Shown here in pieces: positions 21,343 to 34,600 of a stretch of DNA of 64,000 nt (position 1 is the stretch's first letter; each line of letters starts with the position of its first letter). The position numbers and the translations under genes are program-made. The notes beneath the pieces are model-generated. The model was not told the origin of the DNA and did not search any database. It worked only from the letters and a program-made list of their open reading frames with translations. Source of the stretch: Albula goreensis (taxonomy: Eukaryota; Chordata; Actinopteri; Albuliformes; Albulidae); NCBI GenBank assembly GCA_022829145.1, contig CM040748.1, positions 2,328,001 to 2,392,000 of the forward strand, written 5' to 3'.

Positions 21343-24300
21343 TTTAATTGAGTACAGTTTCTGCTGGGGGTACATTGGAAAAATTCAGCACAGCCTGTTG
21401 TAGGCATCACTTGACTTGTTTGTGGTTTTAGAAGTTAAAGTCAGTGTCTTTTTAGTCATAAGAATTAATGTTGGCTAATTTGAAATTATTTGGTTGCAGG
21501 GCTTGGGAACTGGCGTTGCCTGACTCGTAGCATAATAGGAACACTGTCATAGAATCAAAGCCTGTAAGAGTTTATTCTACAGTAACTATGACAGCTGCTC
21601 TTTAAATTTCTATCAGGGGATCAGGAGCTGCAGGCTACTGAGAACTAGACTGGCTCTGCTGTTTGAGAGAGACCATCACTGGTCTAGACCAGTTCTCAGA
21701 GGTCACATGACCTTTCTCACCCCTGCTGTACGAGCGGCCCCTAACAGTAGATAAAGATTTATTATTTTATTGTTTATTGGTTTAATGTTTGAGATGGTAA
21801 ATGTTATTCTGGAGCTAAACAATATGTGACTGAATATATGATAGTGTTTTAAGGGAATATGTTTTTCATAGTAGGTACAGAGAAGTAAGAAATAGCTTAG
21901 CATTTCTTTGTAGAACATGTAGAGCAGTAAAGCGTTATTCTCCGCCTCGCCAGTATTACAAACTCTTGAAACTAAAGGAAATGGTGATCAGAAGAACGTT
22001 TGAGCTGGTTGAATTTCTTCATCGCGCGGGAAAAGAATGAGCTGTGCAGTGACGCCATATTAGTCAGAGCCAGCAACCAGATGTAGGTGGCTTTCACAAT
22101 TGCAGATGTGAGGTAATGCCAGTGTCGACATCCTCTCAAATAAAGGGAGACACAATGCCTCCATTGAACATATCATGCAATAGCAGTGCAACTGGAACTT
22201 GTTTAAGGGTGTATAAGGAAATGTACCATGCTTTGTGGCCTGTGGTATTTTGGACCTCTGTCTGCCATAAGGGAAGCTAGTCAGACCTCTGCCAAGTGGC
22301 TTTTAACAAGGGCTTTGCCTTAGACATGTTTAAGAGGCATCTTATAAATGAGAATGGGTGCCTTTTGTTAAATGTGTGATATTTGCCCTAGTGTTCGAAA
22401 AAATTTTCCATGTTTTTGACAAGACATGTATAAACATGTATGTATCATTCTGAAAATGATAACAGTGCAGACTACAGGCACGATGTCGTATCTAATCTCA
22501 GGTTTTGTAGGCATGTTAGCCGTCTCTGTGTGTCTGTGGCTTATGCCGCAGCTTGCCTCTGATCTCCAGCGGTGTACGTCACCCCGCAGGAACTCTCACT
22601 GTCCCTGGGGACACACCCCCACAGCCTGTTGCCATGGAGATGCCACTCAGCGTTTGGGGTCACTCTCCTGCCGCTTAATCTGCCAGAAAAACCCTGATTT
22701 GCCTCTGGGAAATCAGGATAACAATTGGCCCAGCTGACACTCTCCACTGCTTTGACATTAGCATTGCAAAAACCATCCACTTCACTGGCGACTGCTGGCT
22801 CTTTCGGAGGGAAGGAAAATAAGTTGTATCATCCATCTTCGCTAAGGCAGGAGAACCTGCTTGGTTACATCCCCCGTCTTACTTCTGTAAACGGTCTTAA
22901 ACTGGCCACTTTGCAGTGAAACAGGATGCAGAAAAAGGAACCTTAAAAAGATACTTCCACTTGCTGAACACAAAACTGGTACAACAACGAAACCATAGGG
23001 AAAATAAACATGTTGCTGGCAGTCCCTGATCCTTGGCTTGATATTACTGAAGAAAAACAAGCTGGAGTACAGTCCTTTGCTTCAGGACACTTCAGCCATT
23101 ACACCCATGACCTTCAGATCCAGACTTCAGTGCTTTAACCAAAGGACAGGACATAAGTTCTAAATTATAAAGGGCTAGAGTCATAATAAGGTACCTCACA
23201 ATACTAGTCCATGCTACCTTGGGTTATAGGTCTGAAATAGCTGTTATTTTTGTCGGCCGATTACTATTATGATCAAAATCCAGATACAGACTCATGATTG
23301 TGGTGGGCAGGTTTGTTCTGTTGTCAACTATACTAAAATTATAGCATTATAGAAAAAGGATAGCACTTTGTCTCTGTGTTTATGTTTAAGAGAAAAGTAT
23401 AAATTTGGAGATTCCATGTCTTCCCTGCCTTGGAATGACATTGTTTGTAAAACAAAAAAAAGGGGGCTTTGGGCTGCTGCAGCAGAGAGAAGTGGGCTGT
23501 GAAGGACCTCACACATTTCCCACTTAGTACCGGACAATACCAAACGTCGTTGAAAACAACAAAACAAAACAGAAATAGGTTTTTCTCATTTTCGTCCCAG
23601 TAAGTTTGAGGAGCCAGCTCTTCCACCGGGTCAGATTGCAATTTGTTCTACACGGTGGGAATCACTCCTCTGCGTGTAAAGAACCACAGGGTCCTACTGC
23701 CCCTCCTGCTTCATACCCAGGGGGCTGGAACTCTCTGTCTGACGCCACAGCGGGAGACGGCCTGCTCTCTGTAGACCCTCAGCCAGTAAAGTGGTATCAG
23801 ATGTAAAAATCACTCTGAATACTGAATGATATGGTTCCCTCTCAAGTTGTTGGTGTTCTCTTCCTCTGACCTGGTGGAATGTGCTGATTGTTGTAATCAC
23901 AGACAGGCCGCTACGATAAAGAGGGAGGAACAGTGAGAGACCAAAAGAGACTGGCCACTGCAGAGGAATGGATGCAGATTGCTATCCCTGAACAAGAAGC
24001 AGGGATAGCAATTGCATAAGCTCTGTGCAGGATGTGGAAAGAGCAGTGGTTTGGAGTTGATTCTTAAGGAGTGTGCTTTTAACAGCTCACATGCATGCAC
24101 TGTCTTCTCTGGGCCGGTTAGCTTTCAGAAATCAACCATTTGAGCTTGTGATTCGGTCCCAGCTGAATGGGAACCCTGTATCCACCGGCAGGGCTATGCT
24201 CTCCAGACTGGACCCCTAGAGGGTTCCATTAGAATGTTCTGCATGGAGCTCATTTAATGGAAACTCCACTGTTTCCAAGGCAACCCTGGAACTGATGGAA

Positions 24301-26180
24301 ATCCCCAAAGTAGAATGTTGAGGTGTGACAGATGTGTGCACTAGGAAATAACTGTGGCTTTAGTCCACATCCAAAATACATCACTGTCTCTATTCAAGCC
24401 ATGATGAAATGTATACTTATGTTGACCCGTCGTCTCACCTGGTCTCACTGTTGTCTTCACTCTTATGACCTTACTCCAAGGAGGCAAAGATAATGTAGAG
24501 CTGCCCTAATTTTTGAGTCTATGAGAGAAAAGATGAAATAGCTTTTTTAATACCTGGAAAGGACCAGACATACAATAAAATATGTATAGATATATGAAAA
24601 ATGATAATATTCAGTATTCAGTTTTGTCACTTTTATGTGGCAACAACTCATTCACATGTATATGTCAATTATATATATGAGTGTGTGTGTGTGTGTGTGT
24701 GTGAGAGAGTGTGTGTGTGAGACAGTGTCATGAAAAGTGGAAATAATGTATAATAATATATGTATAATTTTGAAATGATTCCATATCATATTACAATATC
24801 ATTGTCACATGATATCATGATATCAATATGTTGGAATGGTTTTACATTGTACTGTGTTTTTTATGAAGTTACTGATTTTACTGGGTTCTGATTATAAAGG
24901 GTACTATTTGACTCAGGACATAGGGCCTCAAATTGTGTTTATTTATTGACGTATTTGCAGAGCATTTGGAAACAGAATCACATGGCCCTCCAAAGAATGC
25001 ACTCTTTGCTAACCAAAGTGCACAAAATCTATATATAGTTGTTAGTATTGGCTTTATGAACTCCAATTTAAATGTACTATGTTCTGACCAAAATGGTGTA
25101 TTATTTTGTTTTACTTTATTTTATTGTAATGAAGTAATTGTTTTGAAAGCAATTTATGTTTTCTGTTGATTTACATATCAATTCAGGATTTGATAACATT
25201 TGTCATAAATTATGTTTCCTAAATAATAAAGTCATTTTGAAGTCCTTGTTACATGAGAATTTTCATTGCCTAGCCTTTGAGACTCTTGGCCAAAGCACTT
25301 TTTAATGATGTTTTATGTTGGTACACATCACACAGTGCTGTTTGTCTCTGTGTGAGCTGCACGTCCTCTCCCTCATGGTGACTCATATGTAGACTGAGCT
25401 GGAACTGAGATATCGCTGTAACTGGAAAAGGCTTTAGAGAAGCACATTTTACCTGCTCCTGGTGAAAACCAGAAACTTTAACTTTCCTTTGCTCTCAGCA
25501 GCCCGAATGTACACAGCCAACGAGTTATGTTATTTTCAGCTGTAAAACAGCTGATAATTTTAGATTGCTATGCATTTTTAAGGCCAACTCTGGGACCTTG
25601 TGCTTTTTTAGGCGATTGTGATGATTATAACGGTCATCACATGTGAGTGTGCTCCATATTCCAGTGGAGCCTGGAAAAACTGTGGCTTGCTGTGTTAGTG
25701 TTGAACCCACTCCAGCGGCAGTGAGCTTTGCTGGGGAGTGAGGGTGGAGTCTGGGTGGGCCAGAACTGGGGAAGCTGAGCCAGGGCTGGACAGGGGGATG
25801 TGGTGTGAGGCTTGGCCCCCTGTGCCGCTGCTTATCAGCTCAATTGGGAGGCCCTTCAGCCCCTCCAGCTGGAAAATGTCTGCCAACATGCTGAGGGGTC
25901 TGCCATAGCCATCCTGCCTTTGTCAGTGTTTTTGTGGTCGTTTGAAAAATGTTTTTCATCGGATTACGTCGGGCCGCACTGCAGCTGTAGGAGCTGCGTG
26001 CGCCTCGGATCGAGCACCACATCGGCAATGTTCCTCCTCTTCTTCCCCACGCGGGTTTGTAAATGCCACGGGTTCATGTGTCGCTACCGCTCAATCGCGC
26101 GTGCTTGACCACAGAACAGCGAACGTGACCGCGCGTGCCTGCTCCGTCCCCCATGAGTCACCACGCAGAGCCTGGTTAGC
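21343..26180. other. Intergenic DNA between itpripl2 and syt17
   Basis: No exon is supported. It includes RFX-like palindromes at 22628-22641 (GTTGCCATGGAGAT) and 24271-24284 (GTTTCCAAGGCAAC), a TG microsatellite at 24680-24722, and a GC-richer patch at 25690-26160. The latter lies in the general promoter neighbourhood of syt17. Confidence 0.5.
24680..24722. repeat. (TG)n microsatellite
   Basis: A near-pure TG run interrupted by GAGAGAG. Confidence 0.9.
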
Positions 26181-26188
26181 AATCAGGA

Positions 26189-26365
26189 ACACGCGCATAT
26201 GATACAGTCACTGTTCTGAAACACGCCCATATGATACAGTCACTGTTCTGAAACACGCGCATATGATACAGTCACTGTTCTGAAACACGCGCATATGATA
26301 CAGTCACTGTTCTGAAACACGCGCATATGATACAGTCACTGTTCTGAAACACGCGCGTATGATCC
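26189..26365. repeat. 32-bp minisatellite, about 5.5 copies
   Basis: The unit ACGCGCATATGATACAGTCA plus CTGTTCTGAAAC repeats at 26191, 26223, 26255, 26287 and 26319, with a final divergent partial copy at 26351. The period is exactly 32 bp. Each unit holds CATATG, an E-box, and most hold a CGCG step. Confidence 0.95.
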
Positions 26366-26999
26366 GAGCAGTGATCAGCAGATGCAGGCTTTGATGATTT
26401 TGATTTCTCCATGAGCCCACAAACCTTGCGTTCGCTTTGCCTCAGAGTGAAGTGAAATACATTCAAATGGCCTACATTAAGTAACTCCCCTCATTCCCCT
26501 GCTGCTGTGTAAGATTTGATTTTTTGCAGTTCAGCTGAAAGAACAATTTTTCTGGCACTGCTATACCAGTACTCCTAAATAATGTTTACGAGCACCAGCG
26601 TCAGTGAAGTAGCCTACTGATTTTTATTCAGCAGGAGACATTTTCATAATATACTTTAAACACCAGAGGGCGCCATAAGCTTCATTTCTTGTTCTCTCAC
26701 TTGTTTATTTCACTCCCAGGAGAGAGAGGCATCTGATAACTGAAATAATGTCAATCCTCGACCTATTTTTTTTTGTACACAATCAGCAGTGAATAATGGG
26801 ATAGTATACTGTGATCCATGCATATGTAAATGTTAAAACCAAAAGTCTGAACTTGCTTATAAAATATATATATACATATATATTTTAAAAGGTGAGTGTG
26901 CTTTTAAAGTCACATTCATAGTTATTAAATTTGATCATGGAAATATAAGGGTGAGTAGATTTTCAAGGCTGACTCTTGAGCAGCCTGTTTCTGACATTC

Positions 27000-27923
27000 G
27001 TAAGTAATATGGCGCGAGGGGCATCCCGCCTCTTACAAGGGCAAGGCTACGGTACGCTGACACAGCTGACGCGGCAACAAGTGATGAGTCCCGCGGTCAC
27101 CATGGAAACGTACTTTTACCTTGGGTTTTCATGCATTAAAACAGTCCCCACCTGCTCGGACTGCCTCGCCTCGTCCAGCCAGGACCGAGTACTCCAGACG
27201 CGGCTCACGTGTGCGCTCACACTCACAATCACCCACACCGCTGCCATCGTCACGGCAACCCGGAGCCCCGCTACAGCCCCGTGTGTAAACAGCCACTCTG
27301 CTCAACACGTTGCCGTGGTTTCAGATACCCTGTTAACGTCCTGTTGGAGCCCCAGCCTCTCACTCTCAGCCTCTTTTTCTGCCCATCATGGGGACACTAG
27401 CACAGGCAAGTGATACTGACACCATGCTGGAGACCCCACGTAACAAGGAGCACAAACGCAAACACTTTGTGCCGGCAGAAGACTTTCACATTATTGGGTC
27501 TGCAAGCCCTCGATGACTCATTTGTCTCCCAGAGAGACACGGGAAGGGGAAGAGTGGGGAGGAGAGAAAGAGCAGCACAAGAGATAAGAGAGAGAGAGAG
27601 AAAAAAAACCAGAGTCTGGTGTTTCAATTGTGAGAAAGTGGGCAAGACTGGAAGAGAGAGAGGGAGAGAGAGGCTAGGTGGGTGGGGATGTAGAAGAGAA
27701 GGGGGAGAGACGAAGAGAGAGGTTGGGTGGTTGTAATGTTTGTCAGAGGGGGGGAGAAAGGATTGCTTGTAACTCTTGGCATGGACTTGAGGATGGAGAG
27801 AGAACTGAATCCCGCTCTCAAGATTTATTTCCTCCTTTTTTAATTGAAGGCTAAAGTGGAGCCAGAAGAGAGGCATGTTGTCCTGGCTGGGCTGTGACAC
27901 GGTGGGGTGAGAGAGAAGTGAAG
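27000..27923 (+). promoter_or_regulatory. syt17: Probable syt17 promoter region and 5' leader
   Basis: A CpG-bearing stretch at 27000-27310 holds RFX X-box-like motifs GTCACCATGGAAAC (27096-27109) and GTTGCCGTGGTTTC (27309-27322), plus a weaker GTCACGGCAAC at 27249. It is followed by a purine-rich AGAGAG tract (27530-27730) and the leader reaching the start codon at 27924. Two short uORFs (from ATG near 27780 and near 27872) precede the main start. The transcription start cannot be placed exactly. Confidence 0.4.
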
Positions 27924-28626
27924 ATGGCGTACACACAGGTAAGTTCCAGCTGCTATCTCACCTCTCTGTCACCTAGGCTAACCTAGAGTGCTCACTGCAC
28001 ACGTACGCTCACTCACACACGGTAACACACACACACACACACACACTGCAGGGATCTGAGCAGTTTCCCTCAGGGATAATTTTGTCCCATCTCTCTCAAA
28101 CATCCCTCTCAGTGCACCTGCCATTTCTCTGCTGCTCACGTCTTGTTTTCGGTGACTTTTTTCTCTTCGTTTTTCATCTGCATTTGTACAACAGCTGGTT
28201 CATCTCGGCAGGGATAAAATATAACCTTCATTTTTTACACTATTGACAGAATGCTCCTATTTTTAAAACATTTAAAATTTGTTTGATGAAGTATATGGTT
28301 TATGTATTACTTTATTATATTTTAGTTTATTAGTTGTTTTTCCAGTTGCAGTTGTGTATGTAAATTTGTTTTTAATTCTGCTTTTGAGAAGGTTGTTTAG
28401 TAGAATGTTTTGAAGGCATTCTATGTAAAATGACGGGAATAAATTTGTCTTTTTTGTTCAAGCAGAAATGTTTTACTTTTATTTGTTCCTCATTAGGAAA
28501 TACACATTGATTCCAACAGGTTGCAGGGCCTCTGTTGTTTGTAGAAATCGAAAGGATTTGTTATAATAATTCAAAAAAATATCTCCCATGTGCTTTTTAT
28601 ATGTGAATACATATGTGTGGGCTTTA

Positions 28627-28664
<38 letters not shown>

Positions 28665-31600
28665 TGCATCTTTGCATGTGCACGTGTGTTAGTGTTTGTT
28701 TGTTCCCTGATGTATTTGTGTGTGTGTGTGTGTACATGTGAGTGTATGTGTGTGTGTGGGGATATGTGCCGTGGTATCTTTGTCCATGGACCAGTGTATA
28801 TGAGTTTCTGTATGTGAGTGTTTGTGTGTACCCTGATGTGTGTGTGTGTGTTGTGTGTGTGTGTACGTGTACGTGTGCGAGCGTGCATGTGTGCTGTGTG
28901 TGCAGGTCCCTGTGTGTTGGCCGAGCGCTGCACCTTGCTGGTGCTGGAGGAGTGGCTGGGAGCTGGCTCTGCTCTGCCTGCCCGTGGCAGAGCCAGTGTC
29001 TGTCCCTGAGTGTATCTCTGCCCAGCTCTCTGCAGCCTCTGGCCCTGGGTCCATCAGGCTGGAGTTAGCAGCATGGGGGGGTATGGGGGGAGGGGAGGGG
29101 AATCAGCTCTCACGCCGCTGTTGCCGTGGCTACAGCTACAGCTAATTGCAAGGACAAGAGCAGTCTGGTGACGAGGAGGCCAGGAGCCCTGGGGCCGCAG
29201 CTGGGAGGAGCCTGGGTCGGGGAGGCACACACACACACAAGCATACCCACACACACACACACATACACATACATACACGCACACACACACACATACATCC
29301 ATACACACACACACACACACACCCACACAACCATACACACACACATACATACATACACACACACATACGTCCATACAAACACACACATACACGCATACAC
29401 ACACACACACACATATACACATGCACACACACACATATACACATGCACACACACATAGACACACATACACACATGCACACACACACAAACACATGCAAAG
29501 ATGCACTTACGGTCACACACTCACACATCAGGGCACACATACACACTCAGACACATACACACCACACACACAAAGCACACTGCTCAGACGGGAAAAAGAG
29601 AAACAGCTGAAGCTGAACTGAGACAGTCATAAACAGATCTGCCAGTGATGCTCCAATCAGAACAGCCATACTCCACCCTGATTAACATATCAGAACAGCC
29701 ATACTCCACCCTGATTAACATATCACAACAGCCATACTCCACCCTGATTAACATATCAAAACAGCCATACTCCACCCTGATTAACATATCAGAACAGCCA
29801 TACTCCACCCTGATTAACATATCAAAACAGCCATACTCCACCCTGATTAACATATCAAAACAGCCATACTCCACCCTGATTAACATATCAGAACAGCCAT
29901 ACTCCACCCTGATTAACATATCAAAACAGCCATACTCCACCCTGATTAACATATCAAATCAGCCATACTCCACCCTGATTAACATATCAAATTTATCCTA
30001 CCACTGAAGAGCCAGAATCATTCCACAACGCTTTTGGATGCTTTTTGTGTTTTATGATTGAGATCTGCTGAAATGCACGGTGACAGATATACTGGCTCTG
30101 TTTGGATAGAGAAGTGTGAAAAATGTCAACAGGTGCTAACAGCTTGTTGTTGTGTGAAAACAGGAGAAGTATCCTCAAACGAGATTTTCTGAGTACCATT
30201 CAGACCTGAAAAAACACTGAGCTTTTTTTGCTGAAAACGTTCAATGTAACAATTAGAATAACAAACAATTTTACTATTGCAACAATCAGGTCACCGTTAA
30301 ACAATTATAACAGCCTTGTTAGTGACATCATTCAGTTCAATACCTGTGGCTCCTGTTGCGATCACCTGACGTGTTGCTCTTGGGAACGTTTATAAGTATG
30401 CCAAAACTAAGCTGTCATTTTGCTTTCTTTCTCTCCTTCATCCCTACCCTAAAATGCCCTTTCCTCCTGCGCGGCTATGAAAAAGGACAGTTGGAACCCA
30501 TCAATGAGGTAAGACAGGATGAAAATCGGTCTGTATTTATTTCTCTTTGTCATTGACCTGGACAGTAAGGGCACATGCATCTCTGCGGTCCTGTCCAGGT
30601 ACACGGGCTGGAAAGTGGCCTTCAGAATGGGAGGCCGGTTGCTCCTGTTTGTGTGGACTGTGGCAGTAGCTGCATGGAAGCACACGGATGTGGAGTCGCT
30701 CACTGATCTGTTGCCCTTTAGCCACATTTCTCTTCACTAAAGTACCAGAAAGTTTGGTCCCACCGTGTCGTTCTCCCACTGCTGTGTAGTCAAGTCACGC
30801 TCAGCTTTGACTTCTGAATCTGCGCTCATCATTTAGAACAACCAGAAGCTGTTATTTTCATCAGAGATAAAGAAAGCGGTACTTTTTTTCCGGCAACCAC
30901 CTTGCCTGCAGTCGTGTCTTGCTCAGAGTTTGATTTGAGCAGCCAAGACTGCAATGTTGGATGGAAAAAAAGAATGGGAAAAAAAGGTTTTCATAGAAAA
31001 TGACATCATTTCCTCTCCAGGTCAATTCCAGTGTTCTCCCTCTGTTCCAAATCCAGTCTTTGTGTGTGTTTGTGTGTGTGTGTGTATGTGTTTGTGTGTG
31101 TTTGGTTTGAGCATTGCAAATGTCCTTACCCAGTATCAAATATTAAAATATCAATTTGGAAACTAATTTTGATACTCATCATGAGGTGAAAGGAAATGGA
31201 ATTCCAATCTTTACCAGACATCTGAGGAATGGAGATTTTAAAGCAAGCCTTTGCTGTACACATTAACTCATTCTGGGAAGTGCAAGAGCAGAGGAGATGG
31301 AAACACATAAAAGGTATTTTATTCATTGGCGTTTCCGTGGAGCAGGTCAGGCATCTCTGCTCAGGAAGTTATGTGTGTTTCAGTGCGTGTTTGTTTAGGG
31401 CAGATGATTGTCAGGAACCAGGTGACTCATTCTGTTTACTGCATGTCACTGCAGGGAGAACATAGACGATCGGTCTGTTTTCCGGAACAGGAAGGAACAT
31501 AAATATTTATAAGTTCACGAATGCATTTTTAAGTATGGAGAAGTTTACTGAGCTACAGATCCAGTTCCGTGATTTGTCCCTCAGAGAGTCACTCAGGTCA

Positions 31601-34600
31601 AGCTAAGCAGGTCTGCTTGCTGCTCTATCTCAGTTCTGGAACATTCTGCACCTCACAGTTTTATGTGACCTTTTGTGCAAACCCATGCTTTTAAGCACCA
31701 CTGGCATGGAATTGTGTAGACACCGCAAGTAAATGAATATAGCTGGATTCTAATTTATTTCTTAGTATGTGTTAAAAATCAGATTTATGGATCCAACTAC
31801 AGAGGTGCTGGTGTGCTTGGACATGTAGTCTTGGGCTGCCATTTCAGAGGTGATTCCCATAGTATACACCTTGCACTGTGTGTGTACTGAGTAATTGCTT
31901 TCCAATGGGAGGATAGGCCCATGCTTCTCATTGTTACTAGCATAAAGCTCATTTGAAGGTAACCAAACCTTCCCTCATCTCTTCTTTAACCTGTCCATCT
32001 CTTCCATGCTCAGGGTCTCTTGTCCAAGCTCTCAAACTTCCTGCTGTGCCGGTGGACGTGCCAGTCGTGTTGGCAGGCTTGCTGGGACTGCAGCTGCTGC
32101 CAGCCTGGGGACGAAGAGGTGGAGATCCTGGGCCCGTTCCCTGCGCAGACCCCGGCCTGGCTGTAAGTGAGCTTACACAGGGATACTGCTCCATGATCAG
32201 TCGGTCGACGGCTTCGCGTCTGAAACCACCGCTGTTCTAACGTCAGCAGCTGCCCACAGCAACCGTATGTGCTTATTATTTAGGATCTCAAAGCCGTTTG
32301 CGGATGAACTGGGATGGTATGTTTGGTGACCCATCTAAACCTCAACCAATGAGGAGCTTGCACCTTGCGGACAATGGTGTGCACAGGTGTGATTTTTGGG
32401 ATGGGGGGGGATTGGGGTGGCATTGCTCTGAATGTAAAAGTGATCCTCTCAGTTAAAGGGTAAATTTCAAAGAGGGCCTGAACAAGGGCCAAGGCGGTCA
32501 CCCCAATGGTGGTCAATGGACAGCAACATTAGGGTCACTTTTGGAAAAGTACCCCTCTCAATTTACGAGACAGTTTTTAAACCACTGTTACGAGTATGTG
32601 CTGAGGATAAGATAATCCTTTATTAATCCCGCAGTGTGGAAAGTTGCAAAAAAATGCCATTTATACCGTTTTGGCTTACCAGTTGATGACGATTTGATTT
32701 TCTTTGTTCATTATCAGTTGAAGTTTCTCTATCAATAAATGGTGAAACGAAGAGCATGCGGCTACTTGAATCCACTCTCGTCTATGGCATGTTACTCCCA
32801 TCGCCGGGTTGTGATGCTTGTTGCCCTCCTCAGCCCAAAGGAAGGACTGCCCCCTGTCAATCCTTATCCAGCGGCGACCTAGTTTTCCCAGGATGTCCCC
32901 CATCCTTGGGCAGCGCTGTGGATGAGCTCTCCAGCAGGGCTCTCGGTGTGTAATTATATTACCTGAGCCGAGGGCTCCACGGCTACCATTCAGTCGTGAC
33001 CTTGACCAGCCCGCTCGCTGCCTCAAGTAGATCTGCTACCCGATAGTGGGCTCGTTCAGAGGAGAAAATGCGGTGCTTTTGTGGAGAGCTGAAGAATGGC
33101 CGTGGGGGACCTTGGAACGGGGTGCTGCATACGAGCGCAGCGCAGCCGAGCGACAGCCAGCCATCAGCGTGGCACAGAGCCGAGCGACAGTCAAACGCCG
33201 GTCCCCTCTCGGGTGACCAGGCAGAGGAGTGACGGTGAATCACAGCCTGTGGGCGGGGTGTGTGAATTGGGCAGTGCGTGGATCTGGAAGAGGACTCGTT
33301 TCAGGCCTCCTCAGCAGGGAAATAGAGTGCTAATTACCCATCTACACTTCAGCTTGTGCTGTGACTTTTTGCTGACACTCTGTAATATTGCAGCTTTGAT
33401 TAAGATTCCACAGGGATTTCTAGACGTTCTTTCACTGGTTAAGCTTTAGTCCAAAAACTTGCACTTGGTAAAAAAGGACAGATGAGATAAGAGTTATGCA
33501 TTATTTACGTATATTTATTCAGGTCCTCATATCTTAGACTTATAAATGTACTCATTATGTTGATGGAAATGTAATAATAATGTAATTGTCTTTAATAGGT
33601 GCTTGTCATTTTTGCAGAGGGCTAATTGTTTTACCCTGTGGCTTTAGTGGGGGTTCGCCACCAGGTGTCAGGCCTGTCTGAAGAGTTGGTGGAACACTCT
33701 GGAATCTTGTATGGAAAAGACCATAACGTCCTGGTCCTGCTGTATTCGGAAACATGCTTGAGTCAGATGGAAACATCTAATTACAGCAGTTTTGTCTTTC
33801 AGACAGTAATGAGCAGGAATGAACAGGGAAACATAGTATTGTCTCGTTTCAAAAATGCATTGTTTGATGAAAAAGGCCACTGTAGCGTTTAAGTTTTTTG
33901 GAACATGAATGACAGAGTGCGAAATATTTCCAAACCATTTTGTTTCCTGGGATGATTTTGCTTGTTTAGGTGTTCCGTTTTAGATGCTACTTGTGCTTTT
34001 CTGGGTGTGGTGTTATTAATGTAGCCAAAGCAGCGACTCCAGAGCATTCCAATTTGATTACACCGTGTTGATTCCTTCCAGCACAGTTGCTCAGCAGTTG
34101 CAATGTCATTACTGATCGGCAACAGCCTATAAATACAGTTATTCAGCTAATGAAATTCCCAGCAACAAAGCAAACAACAGCCGCAAAAAAAAAAGACATG
34201 TTTTTCATCTGATTGGAAATAATTGTTCAGCCGGATATAAATCTTTCCCCTTCAATCTTTAAAATTATCTTTTGGGATGAAGGAAAAAAAATGCGATAAA
34301 GCACAATTTCATTGATTGCACACAGCATTTTTCATCAATTAAACCTGGCCTGTGTGAACTCCACCCCCAAATATCTGGAGAATGGTATGGTCCACAGCCT
34401 CCAGGGAGCCCACATCATGTCACCACCTTGAGTGAGCTCATTCTGCAGAGTGAGGGGGGGTATATGTTTTCATTCTCTGGGCTTGCGCTGCTGTTACTGA
34501 GAGCGTTTATTGAGATAGTGTCTTTGTCTGGCAGCAGCAGTGAGCATTGCTGTTTTGAGCCCTTTTTTTTTTGCATTTCCACAACGAGGCTCAGGAGAGA

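Noticed and set aside
29054..29610. Long open frames on both strands
   Set aside because: They translate the compound CA/TG microsatellite into Thr-His or Cys-Val strings.
29653..29992. CRISPR-like array
   Set aside because: The repeats are directly adjacent with no unique spacers, and the host is a vertebrate.
29584..30007. Repeat protein of about 120 codons on either strand
   Set aside because: A product of a 33-bp minisatellite whose unit is a multiple of three; it lies inside syt17 intron 1.
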